The translations under genes and the position numbers were made by a program. Below, piece by piece: positions 37,255 through 46,099 of a stretch of DNA of 64,000 nucleotides. Below the pieces are notes generated by a model. It had not been told where the DNA came from. It was given only the letters and a program-made list of their open reading frames with translations, and did no database searches. Location: the NCBI GenBank assembly GCA_023663705.1, contig JAMPGY010000004.1, positions 113,413-177,412 of the forward strand, in the 5' to 3' direction. The DNA comes from Clostridium sp. (lineage in GTDB: Bacteria > Bacteroidota > Bacteroidia > Bacteroidales > Bacteroidaceae). Positions within the stretch are counted from its first letter, which is position 1. Every line of letters starts with the position of its first letter.

Positions 37255-38262
37255 CTATTTATCAAAACCGGATTCCTGTAACAACGCATCATAGTCCTTT
37301 AATTCCAACAGTTCGCGGATCGATAAATCAGGATGTGCCTCAAGATATTTCTCCATTATGCTGCATCCCATCCACACGCCCAACTGCCCTGGAGCATTCC
37401 GGGCATATAGCGGAGTGGAAGGACTCGGCTCCAGCAAAAGACTAATCACCTCAACATGAGTGTCCCGCCAATAATTGTTCGCACCGATCCATCGGGCTAT
37501 GTCCTGCTCATTTTCACGGAACCAATGTATTGTATTTACGTCAAACGGCAATTCCTCTTCCAAAGATATATTCAACAAACGTGCGACCAAGCAATGCATC
37601 TTACCCACATGACAAGCGCAACGGATCAAAGACTTCTCACCCTCTTCCAACAACGGATATTCTGCCATCAGATAAAAAAACACAGCCTCGGGCACAATAC
37701 GGCTACGAGTCATCGTTGCACACTGGTAATCGGAGTAATATTGACGATACAACGGATAGTCGGCTCCTAAATATTTATCCAGACTGATCCCCAGAACACT
37801 GTCTCCAACCACAATACTTTGGTTCAGTATTGAAATCTGTGTGTATATATGGGGGATGCAAAAACCGGGATCCGCCTCTTTTACCTGCTGAAAAGCCACA
37901 TATAAAGCCTCTTCCTCCACTTTCATATCCGGATACTGACGGTGCACCTCCTGAAAAAGTTCCTGTACAGTGGGATCCAAACAAAAAAGACGGAGTTTCT
38001 GTTCGATATGAGGCTCATCTACCTGTCCAAGCCCCATGGCATCCTCTATAAGCAATTTGGTCTCCTGAGCATATTGCCCGGTCATCTGAAACCAGGAATC
38101 ATAATTGTTGAGAGACACAAATTCATCCATTATACGGTCATAACGACCAATAGTAGCTTTAGGGGCCGGTGAGTGGAACAAGTCTTGCCACGGCCTCTTC
38201 AGACAAAAGATCAATAACAGCAGCGAGAATATCGCCAATATGCTAAAAACTGTTTTCTTCAA
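37255..38262 (-). CDS. GldB-like protein
   Basis: 335 residues. There is an N-terminal hydrophobic segment (MKKTVFSILAIFSLLLLIFC); Cys20 is a poor lipobox, so it is either a lipoprotein or membrane-anchored. LGISLDKYLGADYPLYRQY is the segment I associate with GldB, a lipoprotein needed for gliding in Flavobacterium; related DUF2268 proteins are putative zinc peptidases, but no clear HExxH motif is visible here. No other gliding gene is in the window. The next gene's ATG begins 18 bases after its stop. The assignment is from remembered family features and is moderate. Confidence 0.6.
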   Translation of the reverse strand: MKKTVFSILAIFSLLLLIFCLKRPWQDLFHSPAPKATIGRYDRIMDEFVSLNNYDSWFQMTGQYAQETKLLIEDAMGLGQVDEPHIEQKLRLFCLDPTVQELFQEVHRQYPDMKVEEEALYVAFQQVKEADPGFCIPHIYTQISILNQSIVVGDSVLGISLDKYLGADYPLYRQYYSDYQCATMTRSRIVPEAVFFYLMAEYPLLEEGEKSLIRCACHVGKMHCLVARLLNISLEEELPFDVNTIHWFRENEQDIARWIGANNYWRDTHVEVISLLLEPSPSTPLYARNAPGQLGVWMGCSIMEKYLEAHPDLSIRELLELKDYDALLQESGFDK

Positions 38263-38347
38263 CTCTTGTTTTTATTAATTCACCGACAAAAATACTAAAA
38301 ACATCTAAATTTTACAAACAAATCTCCAGCAAAAACAAAAACTGCAC

Positions 38348-39367
38348 TCAGACATCCGGTAATTCGCTATACAGACGTTCACGCTTGATGTAGTAGCGAT
38401 AGAGAATGCAGAAAGGACTCTGTTCAGGAATAGTATGCAATACAGTAGCCGCCAGACAATCGTGACGATCATCGGTAAAGGCCGGTTTCATCTTAATATA
38501 AGCACGCCATGCCCTCCATACAGCCCTACAATTCTTCCATTTACCCGTGAGCAGGAACATTAGTGCCGCCACAATATCAAGCGAAAACCGTATGCTCATC
38601 ACGCGGTGCAACCTCTCCTCCGGCAGATTTTTGTAGAGCATCAACAGATTGTTCCTGAAATTAAGAAATGTCTTTCTGGGATTTTCCTTCGACAATGTCC
38701 CGCCTCCAACATGATAAACCACGGAAGACGGCACACAAACGATACCATATCCTCTGCTACGCAAACGCCAACAGAAATCGATCTCTTCCATGTGGGCAAA
38801 GAACCGACCGTCCAGCCCCCCCACTTCGTCATACACACGACTACGTACCATAAAGGCTGCTCCCGTGGCCCAAAATACGGATACAGGATGATCATATTGT
38901 CCATTATCAGACTCGACGGTGGAGAAAATACGTCCACGGCAATACGGATACCCCCAACAATCGATATAGCCTCCTGCCGCACCGGCATATTCAAAAAACT
39001 CAGGTTCGCGCTGACTACGTATCTTAGGCTGACAAACTGCTGTTTCAGGATGCACATCCATATAGTGCAACAAAGGAGTCAGCCATCCGGCCGAAACTTC
39101 CACATCCGAATTGAGCAACAGAAAATATTCCGCTTCCACCTGAGCCAAAGCTTTGTTGTAACCCTCTGCAAATCCATAGTTTTTCGGGAGTGTAATCAGC
39201 CGGACCGAAGGAAAGTTCTTCAGAACCGCCAATGAATCATCACTTGAAGCATTATCGGCCACATAAACCGTAGCCTGACGGGACGAATACTCAACCACAC
39301 CGGGCAAAAAACGCCTCAGCATAGAAGCACCGTTCCAGTTCAGTATTACAATTGCCAATTTATCCAT
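38348..39367 (-). CDS. Family 2 glycosyltransferase
   Basis: 339 residues, GT-A fold. The start VILNWNG, the nucleotide-sugar site VADNASSDDS, NYGFAEGYNKAL and LLNSDVEV (the DxD-equivalent) are typical of rhamnosyl- or galactosyl-type GT2 enzymes for surface polysaccharides. FFAHMEEIDFCWRLR carries the ED-type catalytic residues. It has no membrane segment, apart from a possible amphipathic C-terminus. It stands alone rather than in a polysaccharide cluster, 20 bases downstream of mtaB, so the two may be co-transcribed. Donor and acceptor are unknown. Confidence 0.88.
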   Translation of the reverse strand: MDKLAIVILNWNGASMLRRFLPGVVEYSSRQATVYVADNASSDDSLAVLKNFPSVRLITLPKNYGFAEGYNKALAQVEAEYFLLLNSDVEVSAGWLTPLLHYMDVHPETAVCQPKIRSQREPEFFEYAGAAGGYIDCWGYPYCRGRIFSTVESDNGQYDHPVSVFWATGAAFMVRSRVYDEVGGLDGRFFAHMEEIDFCWRLRSRGYGIVCVPSSVVYHVGGGTLSKENPRKTFLNFRNNLLMLYKNLPEERLHRVMSIRFSLDIVAALMFLLTGKWKNCRAVWRAWRAYIKMKPAFTDDRHDCLAATVLHTIPEQSPFCILYRYYIKRERLYSELPDV

Positions 39368-39387
39368 CGTTACATTTCACAGATTAA

Positions 39388-40743
39388 TTAGAGTAATGTA
39401 GCGCGTAAAGCGGTTCCGTCTGCAACAAAATCCCCCAGTCTAACCTGAACAATTCGATTGTCCAACTGTTCGACGACATCGCCATCATACGAAAGTTCCA
39501 CACGAATATAATTATCCGTAAAACCATGCATCACACCTTTCTTGCGGCTACGCTCCAACAATACGGGACGATCTGTTCCGATAAAACGCTGATAGAAAGT
39601 TCTCCACTTACGGTCTGACAGTTCAAGCAACCGCTGGCTACGCGCATGCTTTTCTTCAGATGTCACAACCGGTTCGATTTTCAGAGCCTGTGTGCCGGGA
39701 CGTTCAGAATAGCTGAACACATGAAACTGAGACACCTCAAGTCCAGACATAAAACGGTATGCCTCCTCAAAAAGTTCCTCTGTCTCCCCACGCATTCCCA
39801 CAATCACATCCACACCAATGAAAGCATCCGGCATCAATTTGCGAATACGGGAGACCTTATCGGCAAACAATCCGGTGTTGTAACGTCGATGCATCAGTTT
39901 TAAAACCTCATCGCTCCCACTCTGCAGAGGTATATGAAAATGAGGCATAAATGCACGAGAAGAAGCACAATAAGTAAGCACCTCCTCAGTCAGAAGATTG
40001 GGCTCAATCGAAGAAATCCGATAACGTTCTATACCCTTAATCTTGTCAAGAGCCTGTATTAAAGACAGGAAACTCTCGCCTGTGGTTTTCCCGAAATCAC
40101 CGATATTAACCCCTGTTATCACTATTTCACGTCCACCTTCAGCCGCAGCCTGAGCAGCTTGCTTCACCAGAGAGTCTATACTACCATTGCGACTGCGGCC
40201 GCGAGCAAAAGGTATCGTGCAATAAGTGCAATAATAGTCACAACCATCCTGCACTTTTAGAAAATAACGGGTACGCTCCCCACAAGAACAAGACGGTACA
40301 AAACTACGGATATCCTTCGTAGCCACCGCATACGACTCGTGCAACGCATCGTCAACCGTACGATCCGCAGGAAGCAAAGGCATACGCACCTCAAGATAAC
40401 GAAGCAAATCGCCCTTTTGCTCTGCACCCAATACCAAATCCACCCCCTCTATAGATGCCACATGCTGCGATTTCAACTGGGCATAACATCCCGTCACCAC
40501 CACAAAAGCTCCGGGATGACGTTTTACCATCTTATGTATAGCCTGACGACACTTGTGGTCGGCAACTTCCGTCACCGAACAAGTGTTGATAACGCACAAA
40601 TCGGCTTGTTCGCCATCCTCTGCCGTACGGAAACCCACCTGTTGTAACAGGCGCCCCACCGTGGACGTTTCAGCAAAGTTCAACTTACAGCCCAAGGTAT
40701 AATAGGCTGCCTTTTTACCTTCAAAAACGGAGTGATCCGACAT
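39388..40743 (-). CDS. mtaB: tRNA t6A37 methylthiotransferase MtaB
   Basis: 451 residues. It adds a methylthio group to t6A37 of tRNA, forming ms2t6A. The UPF0004 domain carries three cysteines (Cys19, Cys55, Cys86) for one 4Fe-4S cluster. The radical SAM motif CDYYCTYC supplies Cys168, Cys172 and Cys175 for the second cluster. A C-terminal TRAM-like domain is expected after about residue 385. YTLGCKLNFAET and the SSIEPN segment favour MtaB over MiaB or RimO. A minus-strand TATCTTTG box (40781-40774) lies 31 bases upstream. Confidence 0.9.
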   Translation of the reverse strand: MSDHSVFEGKKAAYYTLGCKLNFAETSTVGRLLQQVGFRTAEDGEQADLCVINTCSVTEVADHKCRQAIHKMVKRHPGAFVVVTGCYAQLKSQHVASIEGVDLVLGAEQKGDLLRYLEVRMPLLPADRTVDDALHESYAVATKDIRSFVPSCSCGERTRYFLKVQDGCDYYCTYCTIPFARGRSRNGSIDSLVKQAAQAAAEGGREIVITGVNIGDFGKTTGESFLSLIQALDKIKGIERYRISSIEPNLLTEEVLTYCASSRAFMPHFHIPLQSGSDEVLKLMHRRYNTGLFADKVSRIRKLMPDAFIGVDVIVGMRGETEELFEEAYRFMSGLEVSQFHVFSYSERPGTQALKIEPVVTSEEKHARSQRLLELSDRKWRTFYQRFIGTDRPVLLERSRKKGVMHGFTDNYIRVELSYDGDVVEQLDNRIVQVRLGDFVADGTALRATLL

Positions 40744-41077
40744 ACTATATAATCAATATTGAGATAACAAGAACAAAGATAGCTAAATCCCGGCATTAGA
40801 TCGGACATCACAATGGCTTTTTTAGTATACCATCGCTAATTTAATCCCCATAACAATGCTTCTCGCCTTATCACGGATGCAAACTGCCGGAGTTTCTACA
40901 GACAAATTACATTTTTAACAAAGAACTATCAATGTCATTTACAAGCATTTAAACAAGAAACAAGAAATATTTGCCTAAAAAAGTGCAAAGAAGTGTATCA
41001 CATATCGAAAAAACTGCTTACCTTTGCATCGTTTTAATAAGCAATTGATTGTTTTAAAGATTTAAAAAGCAGAAAAA
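40744..41077. promoter_or_regulatory. Divergent promoter region between mtaB and the small lipoprotein gene
   Basis: A 334-base gap without a supported gene. It holds TATCTTTG on the minus strand (40781-40774) for mtaB and TACCTTTG on the plus strand (41019-41026) for the small lipoprotein. The middle is A+T-rich and I see nothing else in it. Confidence 0.55.
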
Positions 41078-41278
41078 ATGAAAAATTTAGCACTTTTGTT
41101 CGTAGCTGTTGCAGCTTTCTCTTTCGCTTCATGTAACGGTAACAAGACAGCTGACGCTACTTGCGACGCTGATTCTTGCTGCGCTGACACTGTAGTTGTA
41201 GAAGAAGTTGATAGCATCATCGTTACCGACTCTGCAGCTGTTGATACTGTAGCTGCTGAAGCTCCCGAGGCTATCTAA
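41078..41278 (+). CDS. Small acidic lipoprotein
   Basis: 66 residues. The signal peptide ends in the lipobox FASC, giving Cys19, so the mature lipoprotein is only 48 residues. It is strongly acidic, made largely of Ala, Val, Asp, Glu and Thr, with a central cluster TCDADSCCAD (four more cysteines counting the one before). Codons favour GCT, GTT and GAA, unlike the GCC-rich neighbours, suggesting high expression. It has its own -7 box (41019-41026), a 50-base leader and a strong terminator. The function is unknown; abundance in the envelope is inferred. Confidence 0.75.
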   Translation: MKNLALLFVAVAAFSFASCNGNKTADATCDADSCCADTVVVEEVDSIIVTDSAAVDTVAAEAPEAI

Positions 41279-41308
41279 TTAGCAGACGAACTTAACAAGT
41301 CGAACACG

Positions 41309-41344
41309 AGAAGTCACGTAGAGAATGCGCGACTTCTTTTTTTT
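41309..41344 (+). terminator. Terminator of the small lipoprotein gene
   Basis: AGAAGTC (41309-41315) pairs with GACTTCT (41331-41337), followed by eight T residues. The rest of the gap up to 41598 holds only the rplI terminator. Confidence 0.75.
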
Positions 41345-41526
41345 GCCCATAAGTCAGTGTGAAGTCGGTGGAAAAATTTGACTTGAACATGTGTATGCAT
41401 TATTTATTTATCCACCCGCCTTTTGAAGATTCAGACATCCCTTATGCAAATGAGTAAAAGCCACCCATCCTTCAACCGGCTATTATTTCCACCCCACCCC
41501 CTCTGTAACATAATACCATATAAAAG

Positions 41527-41557
41527 AAAACGGGAAAGACTGTTTTTGTCTTTCCCG
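41527..41557 (-). terminator. Terminator of rpsF-rpsR-rplI
   Basis: CGGGAAAGAC (41531-41540) and GTCTTTCCCG (41548-41557) form a perfect 10-base-pair stem with a 7-base loop. On the minus strand it runs directly into TTTTCTTTTA. It lies 42 bases past the rplI stop. Confidence 0.82.
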
Positions 41558-41598
41558 TATATGCGTACGGATTAAACCGTATACAGAATATGTCTATA

Positions 41599-42051
41599 TT
41601 AAACTTCTGCAGTCTCAGCAACAACCTCAAAAGGTATTTCTGCTGAAACTTCCTTATGCAACTTCACCGTGGCAATATAAGAACCAACTTCCTTCACGTC
41701 CTTCACGATGATAATCTTACGATCGATATCGAAACCCTTCTTCTTCAATTCATCTGAAATCTGAAGGCTGTTGACAGAACCATAGATAACGCCTGTAGCG
41801 CTAACCTTAGTGGCGATAGTGAGAGATACACCAGCCAACTTGTCTGCAACCTCTTGTGCTTCTTTCTTAATCTGTTCCAACTTATGGGCACGCTGCTTCA
41901 AATCCTCAGCCAACATCTTCTTGGCAGAAGCTGAAGCAATAACACCTTTGCCGTAAGGAATGAGATAATTACGGCCATAACCGGGCTTCACTGTCACAAT
42001 ATCATTCTTGTAACCCAAGCCAATGATGTCTTCTTTCAATATAATTTCCAT
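41599..42051 (-). CDS. rplI: 50S ribosomal protein L9
   Basis: 150 residues with the N-terminal L9 domain (EIILKEDIIGLGYKNDIVTV, then GYGRNYLIPYGKGV), a central helix and a C-terminal rRNA-binding domain. It is the last gene of the rpsF-rpsR-rplI operon, 15 bases after rpsR, and is followed by a strong terminator. The length is normal. Confidence 0.97.
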   Translation of the reverse strand: MEIILKEDIIGLGYKNDIVTVKPGYGRNYLIPYGKGVIASASAKKMLAEDLKQRAHKLEQIKKEAQEVADKLAGVSLTIATKVSATGVIYGSVNSLQISDELKKKGFDIDRKIIIVKDVKEVGSYIATVKLHKEVSAEIPFEVVAETAEV

Positions 42052-42066
42052 ACTTATCCCTCCTAA

Positions 42067-42333
42067 TTATTTCATCATGTCTGTTACAAAAGGCAGCAGA
42101 GCCAAATGACGCGCTCTCTTCACGGCCTGAGCCACACGACGCTGATACTTCTGGGAAGTACCGGTGATGCGACGGGGCAAAATCTTACCCTGCTCATTCA
42201 AGAACTTCTTCAAGAATTCAGGATCCTTGTAATCAATATACTTGATACCGCTCTTTTTGAAACGGCAATACTTCTTCTTCTTAACGTCTACTGTGGGCGG
42301 AGTCAAATATCTGATTTCTGATTGCTGTGCCAT
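42067..42333 (-). CDS. rpsR: 30S ribosomal protein S18
   Basis: 88 residues, basic. The conserved S18 core is [18 protein letters not shown], then the C-terminal [20 protein letters not shown] and [10 protein letters not shown]18 pairs with S6 on the 30S platform. It starts 2 bases after rpsF and precedes rplI by 15 bases, the standard order. Confidence 0.97.
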   Translation of the reverse strand: MAQQSEIRYLTPPTVDVKKKKYCRFKKSGIKYIDYKDPEFLKKFLNEQGKILPRRITGTSQKYQRRVAQAVKRARHLALLPFVTDMMK

Positions 42334-42335
42334 AA

Positions 42336-42677
42336 TTAATCCTCCTTTTTAGCTTTGTTGTTTCTTCTCTTTTCAGCATACTCTGCTGCATACTTCTCCA
42401 TCTTTACCGTCAGGTAGCGAATCACGCGCTCATCACGACGATAGTTCACTTCCAAGGTTTTGATTACTTCAGGCTGCGCCTTGAACTCTACAAGTACATA
42501 GAAACCCGTAGATTTCTTTTCAATAGCGTACGCCAACTTCTTCAGGCCCCAATTCTCTTCATTGATAATCTCTGCACCGTTGTCGGTGAGGATACCCTTG
42601 AACTTGCTGACCGCTTCCTTCATCTGCTCATCAGACAAAACGGGAGTTAAAATGAAAACGGTTTCGTATTGATTCAT
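42336..42677 (-). CDS. rpsF: 30S ribosomal protein S6
   Basis: 113 residues: [15 protein letters not shown] at the N-terminus, then [18 protein letters not shown] and a basic tail ([11 protein letters not shown]), the normal S6 pattern. S6 binds S18 and in many bacteria the pair represses its own mRNA. A consensus promoter lies just upstream, with a leader of roughly 40 bases. No purine-rich ribosome-binding site is visible before the ATG, as is common in this phylum. Confidence 0.96.
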   Translation of the reverse strand: MNQYETVFILTPVLSDEQMKEAVSKFKGILTDNGAEIINEENWGLKKLAYAIEKKSTGFYVLVEFKAQPEVIKTLEVNYRRDERVIRYLTVKMEKYAAEYAEKRRNNKAKKED

Positions 42678-42723
42678 AATACGTTAAATAAATAATTAAT
42701 TAGTATTCTGCAAAAATGCGGTG

Positions 42724-42754
42724 CAAAGATAGTGTTTTTTATCCAACTGACAAA
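42724..42754 (-). promoter_or_regulatory. Promoter of rpsF-rpsR-rplI
   Basis: On the minus strand, TTTG (42754-42751) and TATCTTTG (42731-42724) are separated by 19 bases, an excellent match. The gap 42678-43020 (343 bases) otherwise contains only the -7 box of the MarR gene. Confidence 0.78.
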
Positions 42755-42985
42755 GCTTTTGCATTCTTAATTATTCACCTACCTCATAGATTGGTTGTTT
42801 TACACGTCACCCATATAAAAACTGCTCCACCAAATGAACGTACTTTTTATCCAATACACCTTATTATTATATGAAGCATACAACACTATTTTAGGAGGCA
42901 AAAGACAAAACCCCTTCCAAGCGTCGGATTATTTATATAATCATAAAAATAGAAGCGACCACGCACACCTTACGCAAAAATGTTT

Positions 42986-42993
42986 TATATTTG
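42986..42993 (+). promoter_or_regulatory. -7 box upstream of the MarR gene
   Basis: TATATTTG matches TAnnTTTG, 27 bases before the TTG start codon at 43021. No clear -33 element is present. Confidence 0.5.
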
Positions 42994-43020
42994 CATCATT
43001 ATTGAAAGGTATATCTACTT

Positions 43021-43464
43021 TTGGAACAAATTAATTTCGACATAAAACTGATCTTTGCCATCCTCAATGGAAAGGTTTCGGCAGCCATCAATCGGAAACT
43101 GTATCGCAATTTCCGCCAATACAACATGGACATCACGCCGGAACAATGGACTGTGCTACTCTATCTTTGGGAAAAAGACGGAGTGACCCAACAGGAATTG
43201 TGCAAAGCCACCTTCAAGGACAAACCCAGCATGACCCGCCTCATCGACAATATGGAACGTCTGAATCTTGTGGTGAGGATTTCCAGCAAATCAGACCGTC
43301 GCATAAATCTGGTACACCTGACACGTATCGGACGCGATCTGGAGGAAAAATCGCGCTACGTAGCCACAAAGACACTCAAAGAAGCTTTGCGCGGACTTGA
43401 CATAGAGGAGCTACGTATTAGTCAGGAAGTATTGCGAAAGGTGTTTTCCAATACCAAAGACTAA
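43021..43464 (+). CDS. MarR-family transcription regulator
   Basis: 147 residues starting at TTG 43021. An in-frame stop at 43003-43005 rules out an upstream ATG, and GAAAGG (43004-43009) serves as a ribosome-binding site. The winged helix spans about residues 38-105: ITPEQWTVLLYLWEKDGVTQQELC, then DKPSMTRLIDNMERL as the recognition helix, and the basic wing SKSDRRINLVHLT. MarR proteins usually repress a nearby efflux or stress gene until a ligand binds. The closest same-strand gene encodes a 58-residue membrane protein 107 bases away. The target is unknown. Confidence 0.85.
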   Translation: MEQINFDIKLIFAILNGKVSAAINRKLYRNFRQYNMDITPEQWTVLLYLWEKDGVTQQELCKATFKDKPSMTRLIDNMERLNLVVRISSKSDRRINLVHLTRIGRDLEEKSRYVATKTLKEALRGLDIEELRISQEVLRKVFSNTKD

Positions 43465-43571
43465 TTTTTGCTGTTCGAACTGAACTTTTTCACAGGTTTA
43501 CTTCGTTTTTTAAAGAATTATGCTTTAATTTGCGGAAGAAAAGAGGAGTATAACAAAAACATATAACAACC

Positions 43572-43748
43572 ATGAACAATCTACTTAAAAACTTAGGCAT
43601 CCTGCTCATTGTACTCACTGCAGTGGGCATGATGGCAGCATATGTAACAGGAGGATCGGACAGCAATGCATTGATGGGAGCACTCTTTGCCGTGATGATC
43701 ATCGGACTGATCACTCACATTGTCATCAACAAAAAAATTATTGATTAA
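43572..43748 (+). CDS. 58-residue membrane protein
   Basis: The ATG at 43572 opens a frame ending TAA at 43748. The product is two hydrophobic helices joined by a short polar turn: LLKNLGILLIVLTAVGMMAA, then GGSDSNALMGAL leading into ALFAVMIIGLITHIVI, and a basic end NKKIID. It looks like a small inner-membrane hairpin protein with both ends inside. It lies 107 bases after the MarR gene and is followed by a terminator, so it may be the regulator's partner or target. I do not recognise the family. A TTAATTTG at about 43527-43534 is a weak -7 candidate. Confidence 0.6.
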   Translation: MNNLLKNLGILLIVLTAVGMMAAYVTGGSDSNALMGALFAVMIIGLITHIVINKKIID

Positions 43749-43782
43749 GAAGATTATCCGGATTATCCTATTTAAGAAAATA

Positions 43783-43832
43783 AACAATCCGCCTTGGCAT
43801 GCACATCGCATACAAGACGGATTGTTCTTTTA
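43783..43832 (+). terminator. Terminator after the 58-residue membrane protein gene
   Basis: AACAATCCG (43783-43791) pairs with CGGATTGTT (43818-43826) across a 26-base loop, followed by CTTTT. It lies 34 bases after the stop. Confidence 0.55.
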
Positions 43833-43932
43833 CGGTTTTTATATCGAAATACGCCATCGGACACCACCCACCGTACACCCCGACCGTAAGCAGCAGACAT
43901 TTATCTGAATGAATAGAAAATCCAGCATCTAT

Positions 43933-43965
43933 TTTGTTTTCATTCCTTTATTTTTCGTATCTTTG
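43933..43965 (+). promoter_or_regulatory. Promoter of the his-fts-lys gene run
   Basis: TTTG at 43933-43936 and TATCTTTG at 43958-43965 are 21 bases apart, a strong consensus match. The hisH ATG is 31 bases downstream. No histidine attenuator leader peptide is visible. Confidence 0.72.
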
Positions 43966-43996
43966 CGCCATTGGAAACGAACAAATACGACGCAGA

Positions 43997-44593
43997 ATGA
44001 AAGTTGCCATCGTAAAATACAACGCCGGAAACATCCGTTCGGTTGTCAACGCCTTGAACAGGCTGGGAATAATCCCCACCATTACAGACAAGGCGGAAGA
44101 ATTGAAAGCGGCAGACCGAGTGCTGTTTCCCGGACAGGGGGAGGCTTCCACCACCATGGCCTATCTGAAAGCCCGCCGGTTGGATGCACTCATCCGCGAC
44201 CTGCGCCAACCTGTTTTAGGCATCTGCATCGGACAACAACTGATGTGCCGCCACTCGGAAGAAGGGAATACGGAATGTCTCGGCATATTCGACGCTGATG
44301 TGTTACGTTTCAACCCGCAACATCACAAGGAAAAAGTGCCCCACATGGGATGGAACCAGATCCATAATGCGGACAGTCCACTATTCCGTGGATGCGGGAA
44401 CGGCGATTTTGTTTATTTTGTCCATAGCTACTACGTGCCCATCAATCCCGCCACCATCGCCGTTTGCGACTATGTGCAGCCGTTCAGTGCCGCCCTTCAC
44501 AAAGAAAACTTCTACGCCACGCAGTTTCATCCCGAAAAGAGTGGTGACACAGGCGAACGTATTCTCCAAAACTTTTTAGACCTGAGCCTATGA
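43997..44593 (+). CDS. hisH: Imidazole glycerol phosphate synthase, glutaminase subunit
   Basis: 198 residues from the ATG at 43997 (MKVAIVKYNAGN); an upstream in-frame ATG at 43934 lies before the promoter and is rejected. HisH releases ammonia from glutamine for HisF. The class I glutaminase triad is Cys77 in GICIGQQ, His178 and Glu180 in QFHPEKSGD. The oxyanion segment reads PGQGE. It is the first gene of the histidine run, and hisA overlaps its stop by four bases (ATGA). Confidence 0.95.
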   Translation: MKVAIVKYNAGNIRSVVNALNRLGIIPTITDKAEELKAADRVLFPGQGEASTTMAYLKARRLDALIRDLRQPVLGICIGQQLMCRHSEEGNTECLGIFDADVLRFNPQHHKEKVPHMGWNQIHNADSPLFRGCGNGDFVYFVHSYYVPINPATIAVCDYVQPFSAALHKENFYATQFHPEKSGDTGERILQNFLDLSL

Positions 44594-45318
44594 TAGAGTT
44601 GATTCCCGCCATTGACATCATCGAAGGGCGCTGCGTACGCCTCACCAAAGGTGACTACACAACAGAGAAAGTATATAACGAAGATCCTGTGTCTGTGGCA
44701 CGTGAATTTGAATCCTACGGTTTCCATCGTCTTCACGTTGTGGATCTGGACGGAGCGCGATCCAAACATGTGGTCAACCACCGTACCCTGGAACGCATTG
44801 CATCGGCCACCAACCTTATCATCGACTTTGGCGGAGGCATAAAAACTGAAGAAGACTGCCATATCGCCATGGAATGCGGTGCCACACAGATCACCGTAGG
44901 CAGCATTGCCGTCAGTGCTCCCCAACAATTTCTTACGTGGATGTCGCGCTACGGCTGCGAACGCATCATATTGGGAGCAGACGTCAAAGACGGCTTCATC
45001 TCCATCAACGGATGGGAAAAAGACAGCAGGCAAGAACTGTTGCCTTTTCTAAAAAACTACATGCAACAGGGCGTGAAAAACGTGCTCTGCACGGAAATCA
45101 GTCGCGACGGCATGCTGCAGGGACCTGCCACCGAACTATACTGCCGAATAATGAAACAACTGCCCAGCTGCCACCTCATCGCCAGCGGAGGTGTAAGTTG
45201 TATGAAAGACATACAAAGACTGCAGGCATCCGGTATTCCGGCTGTGGTATTTGGCAAAGCTATCTACGAGGGGCATATACAATTAAAAGAATTGGCCGAA
45301 TGGGCCGAAAACGAGTAA
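44590..45318 (+). CDS. hisA: Phosphoribosylformimino-AICAR-P isomerase HisA
   Basis: 242 residues, a (beta/alpha)8 barrel. It isomerises ProFAR to PRFAR in histidine synthesis. [12 protein letters not shown] holds the first catalytic Asp (Asp9), [10 protein letters not shown] and [11 protein letters not shown] are the two phosphate-binding loops, and [14 protein letters not shown] carries the second Asp. It overlaps hisH by four bases, and hisF starts 4 bases after its stop. Confidence 0.95.
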   Translation: MIELIPAIDIIEGRCVRLTKGDYTTEKVYNEDPVSVAREFESYGFHRLHVVDLDGARSKHVVNHRTLERIASATNLIIDFGGGIKTEEDCHIAMECGATQITVGSIAVSAPQQFLTWMSRYGCERIILGADVKDGFISINGWEKDSRQELLPFLKNYMQQGVKNVLCTEISRDGMLQGPATELYCRIMKQLPSCHLIASGGVSCMKDIQRLQASGIPAVVFGKAIYEGHIQLKELAEWAENE

Positions 45319-45322
45319 TGAC

Positions 45323-46081
45323 ATGGCATTAGCAAAACGCATCATACCGTGCCTGGACGTGAAAGACGGACAAACCGTCAAAGGCACCAATTTTGTACAG
45401 CTACGACACGCAGGAGATCCGGTGGAACTGGGTAAAGCCTACAGCCGACAGGGAGCGGATGAGTTGGTGTATCTGGACATCACAGCCAGCCATGAAGGCC
45501 GGAAGACCTTCACACAAATGGTGGAGCGCGTGGCTGCCGAAATCAACATACCGTTCACGGTGGGCGGAGGCATCAATGAGCTGGCCGATGTGGAACGTCT
45601 GCTTGCTGCCGGAGCCGACAAGGTGAGCATCAATTCAGCCGCACTGCGCAAACCGGATCTCATTAACGAGATTGCCCGCCATTTCGGATCGCAGGTGTGC
45701 GTGGTAGCCATCGATGCCCAAGAAACGGAACGTGGCTGGCACTGTTACCTGAACGGCGGACGACTGCAAACCGGACGCCCCCTATTTGACTGGGCACACG
45801 AAGCAGCCGACCGGGGCGCTGGAGAAATTCTGTTCACATCAATGAACCACGACGGAGTGAAGACCGGTTATGCCAATCAAACGCTACGGCAACTGACCGA
45901 CTCGCTGACCATTCCCGTCATCGCCTCAGGAGGTGCGGGTACAAAAGAACATTTCAGAGATACGTTCCGCCACGGTGGAAGCGATGCGGCATTGGCTGCC
46001 AGTGTATTCCACTTCGGAGAAATCCGTATTCCCGATCTGAAAAGTTATCTACAGAAAGAGGGAATCAATGTCAGACTTTAA
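45323..46081 (+). CDS. hisF: Imidazole glycerol phosphate synthase, cyclase subunit
   Basis: 252 residues, a barrel closely related to HisA. It makes imidazole glycerol phosphate and AICAR from PRFAR using ammonia from His[12 protein letters not shown] contains the catalytic Asp12, FTVGGGIN and IASGGAGT are the phosphate loops, and [13 protein letters not shown] includes the second catalytic acid region. hisIE follows 18 bases later. Confidence 0.96.
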   Translation: MALAKRIIPCLDVKDGQTVKGTNFVQLRHAGDPVELGKAYSRQGADELVYLDITASHEGRKTFTQMVERVAAEINIPFTVGGGINELADVERLLAAGADKVSINSAALRKPDLINEIARHFGSQVCVVAIDAQETERGWHCYLNGGRLQTGRPLFDWAHEAADRGAGEILFTSMNHDGVKTGYANQTLRQLTDSLTIPVIASGGAGTKEHFRDTFRHGGSDAALAASVFHFGEIRIPDLKSYLQKEGINVRL

Positions 46082-46099
46082 CTACATCTATTAATAGAC

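Noticed and set aside
43861-43919. Possible histidine-rich leader peptide before hisH
   Set aside because: The few His codons lie upstream of the consensus promoter at 43933-43965 and would not be in the transcript.
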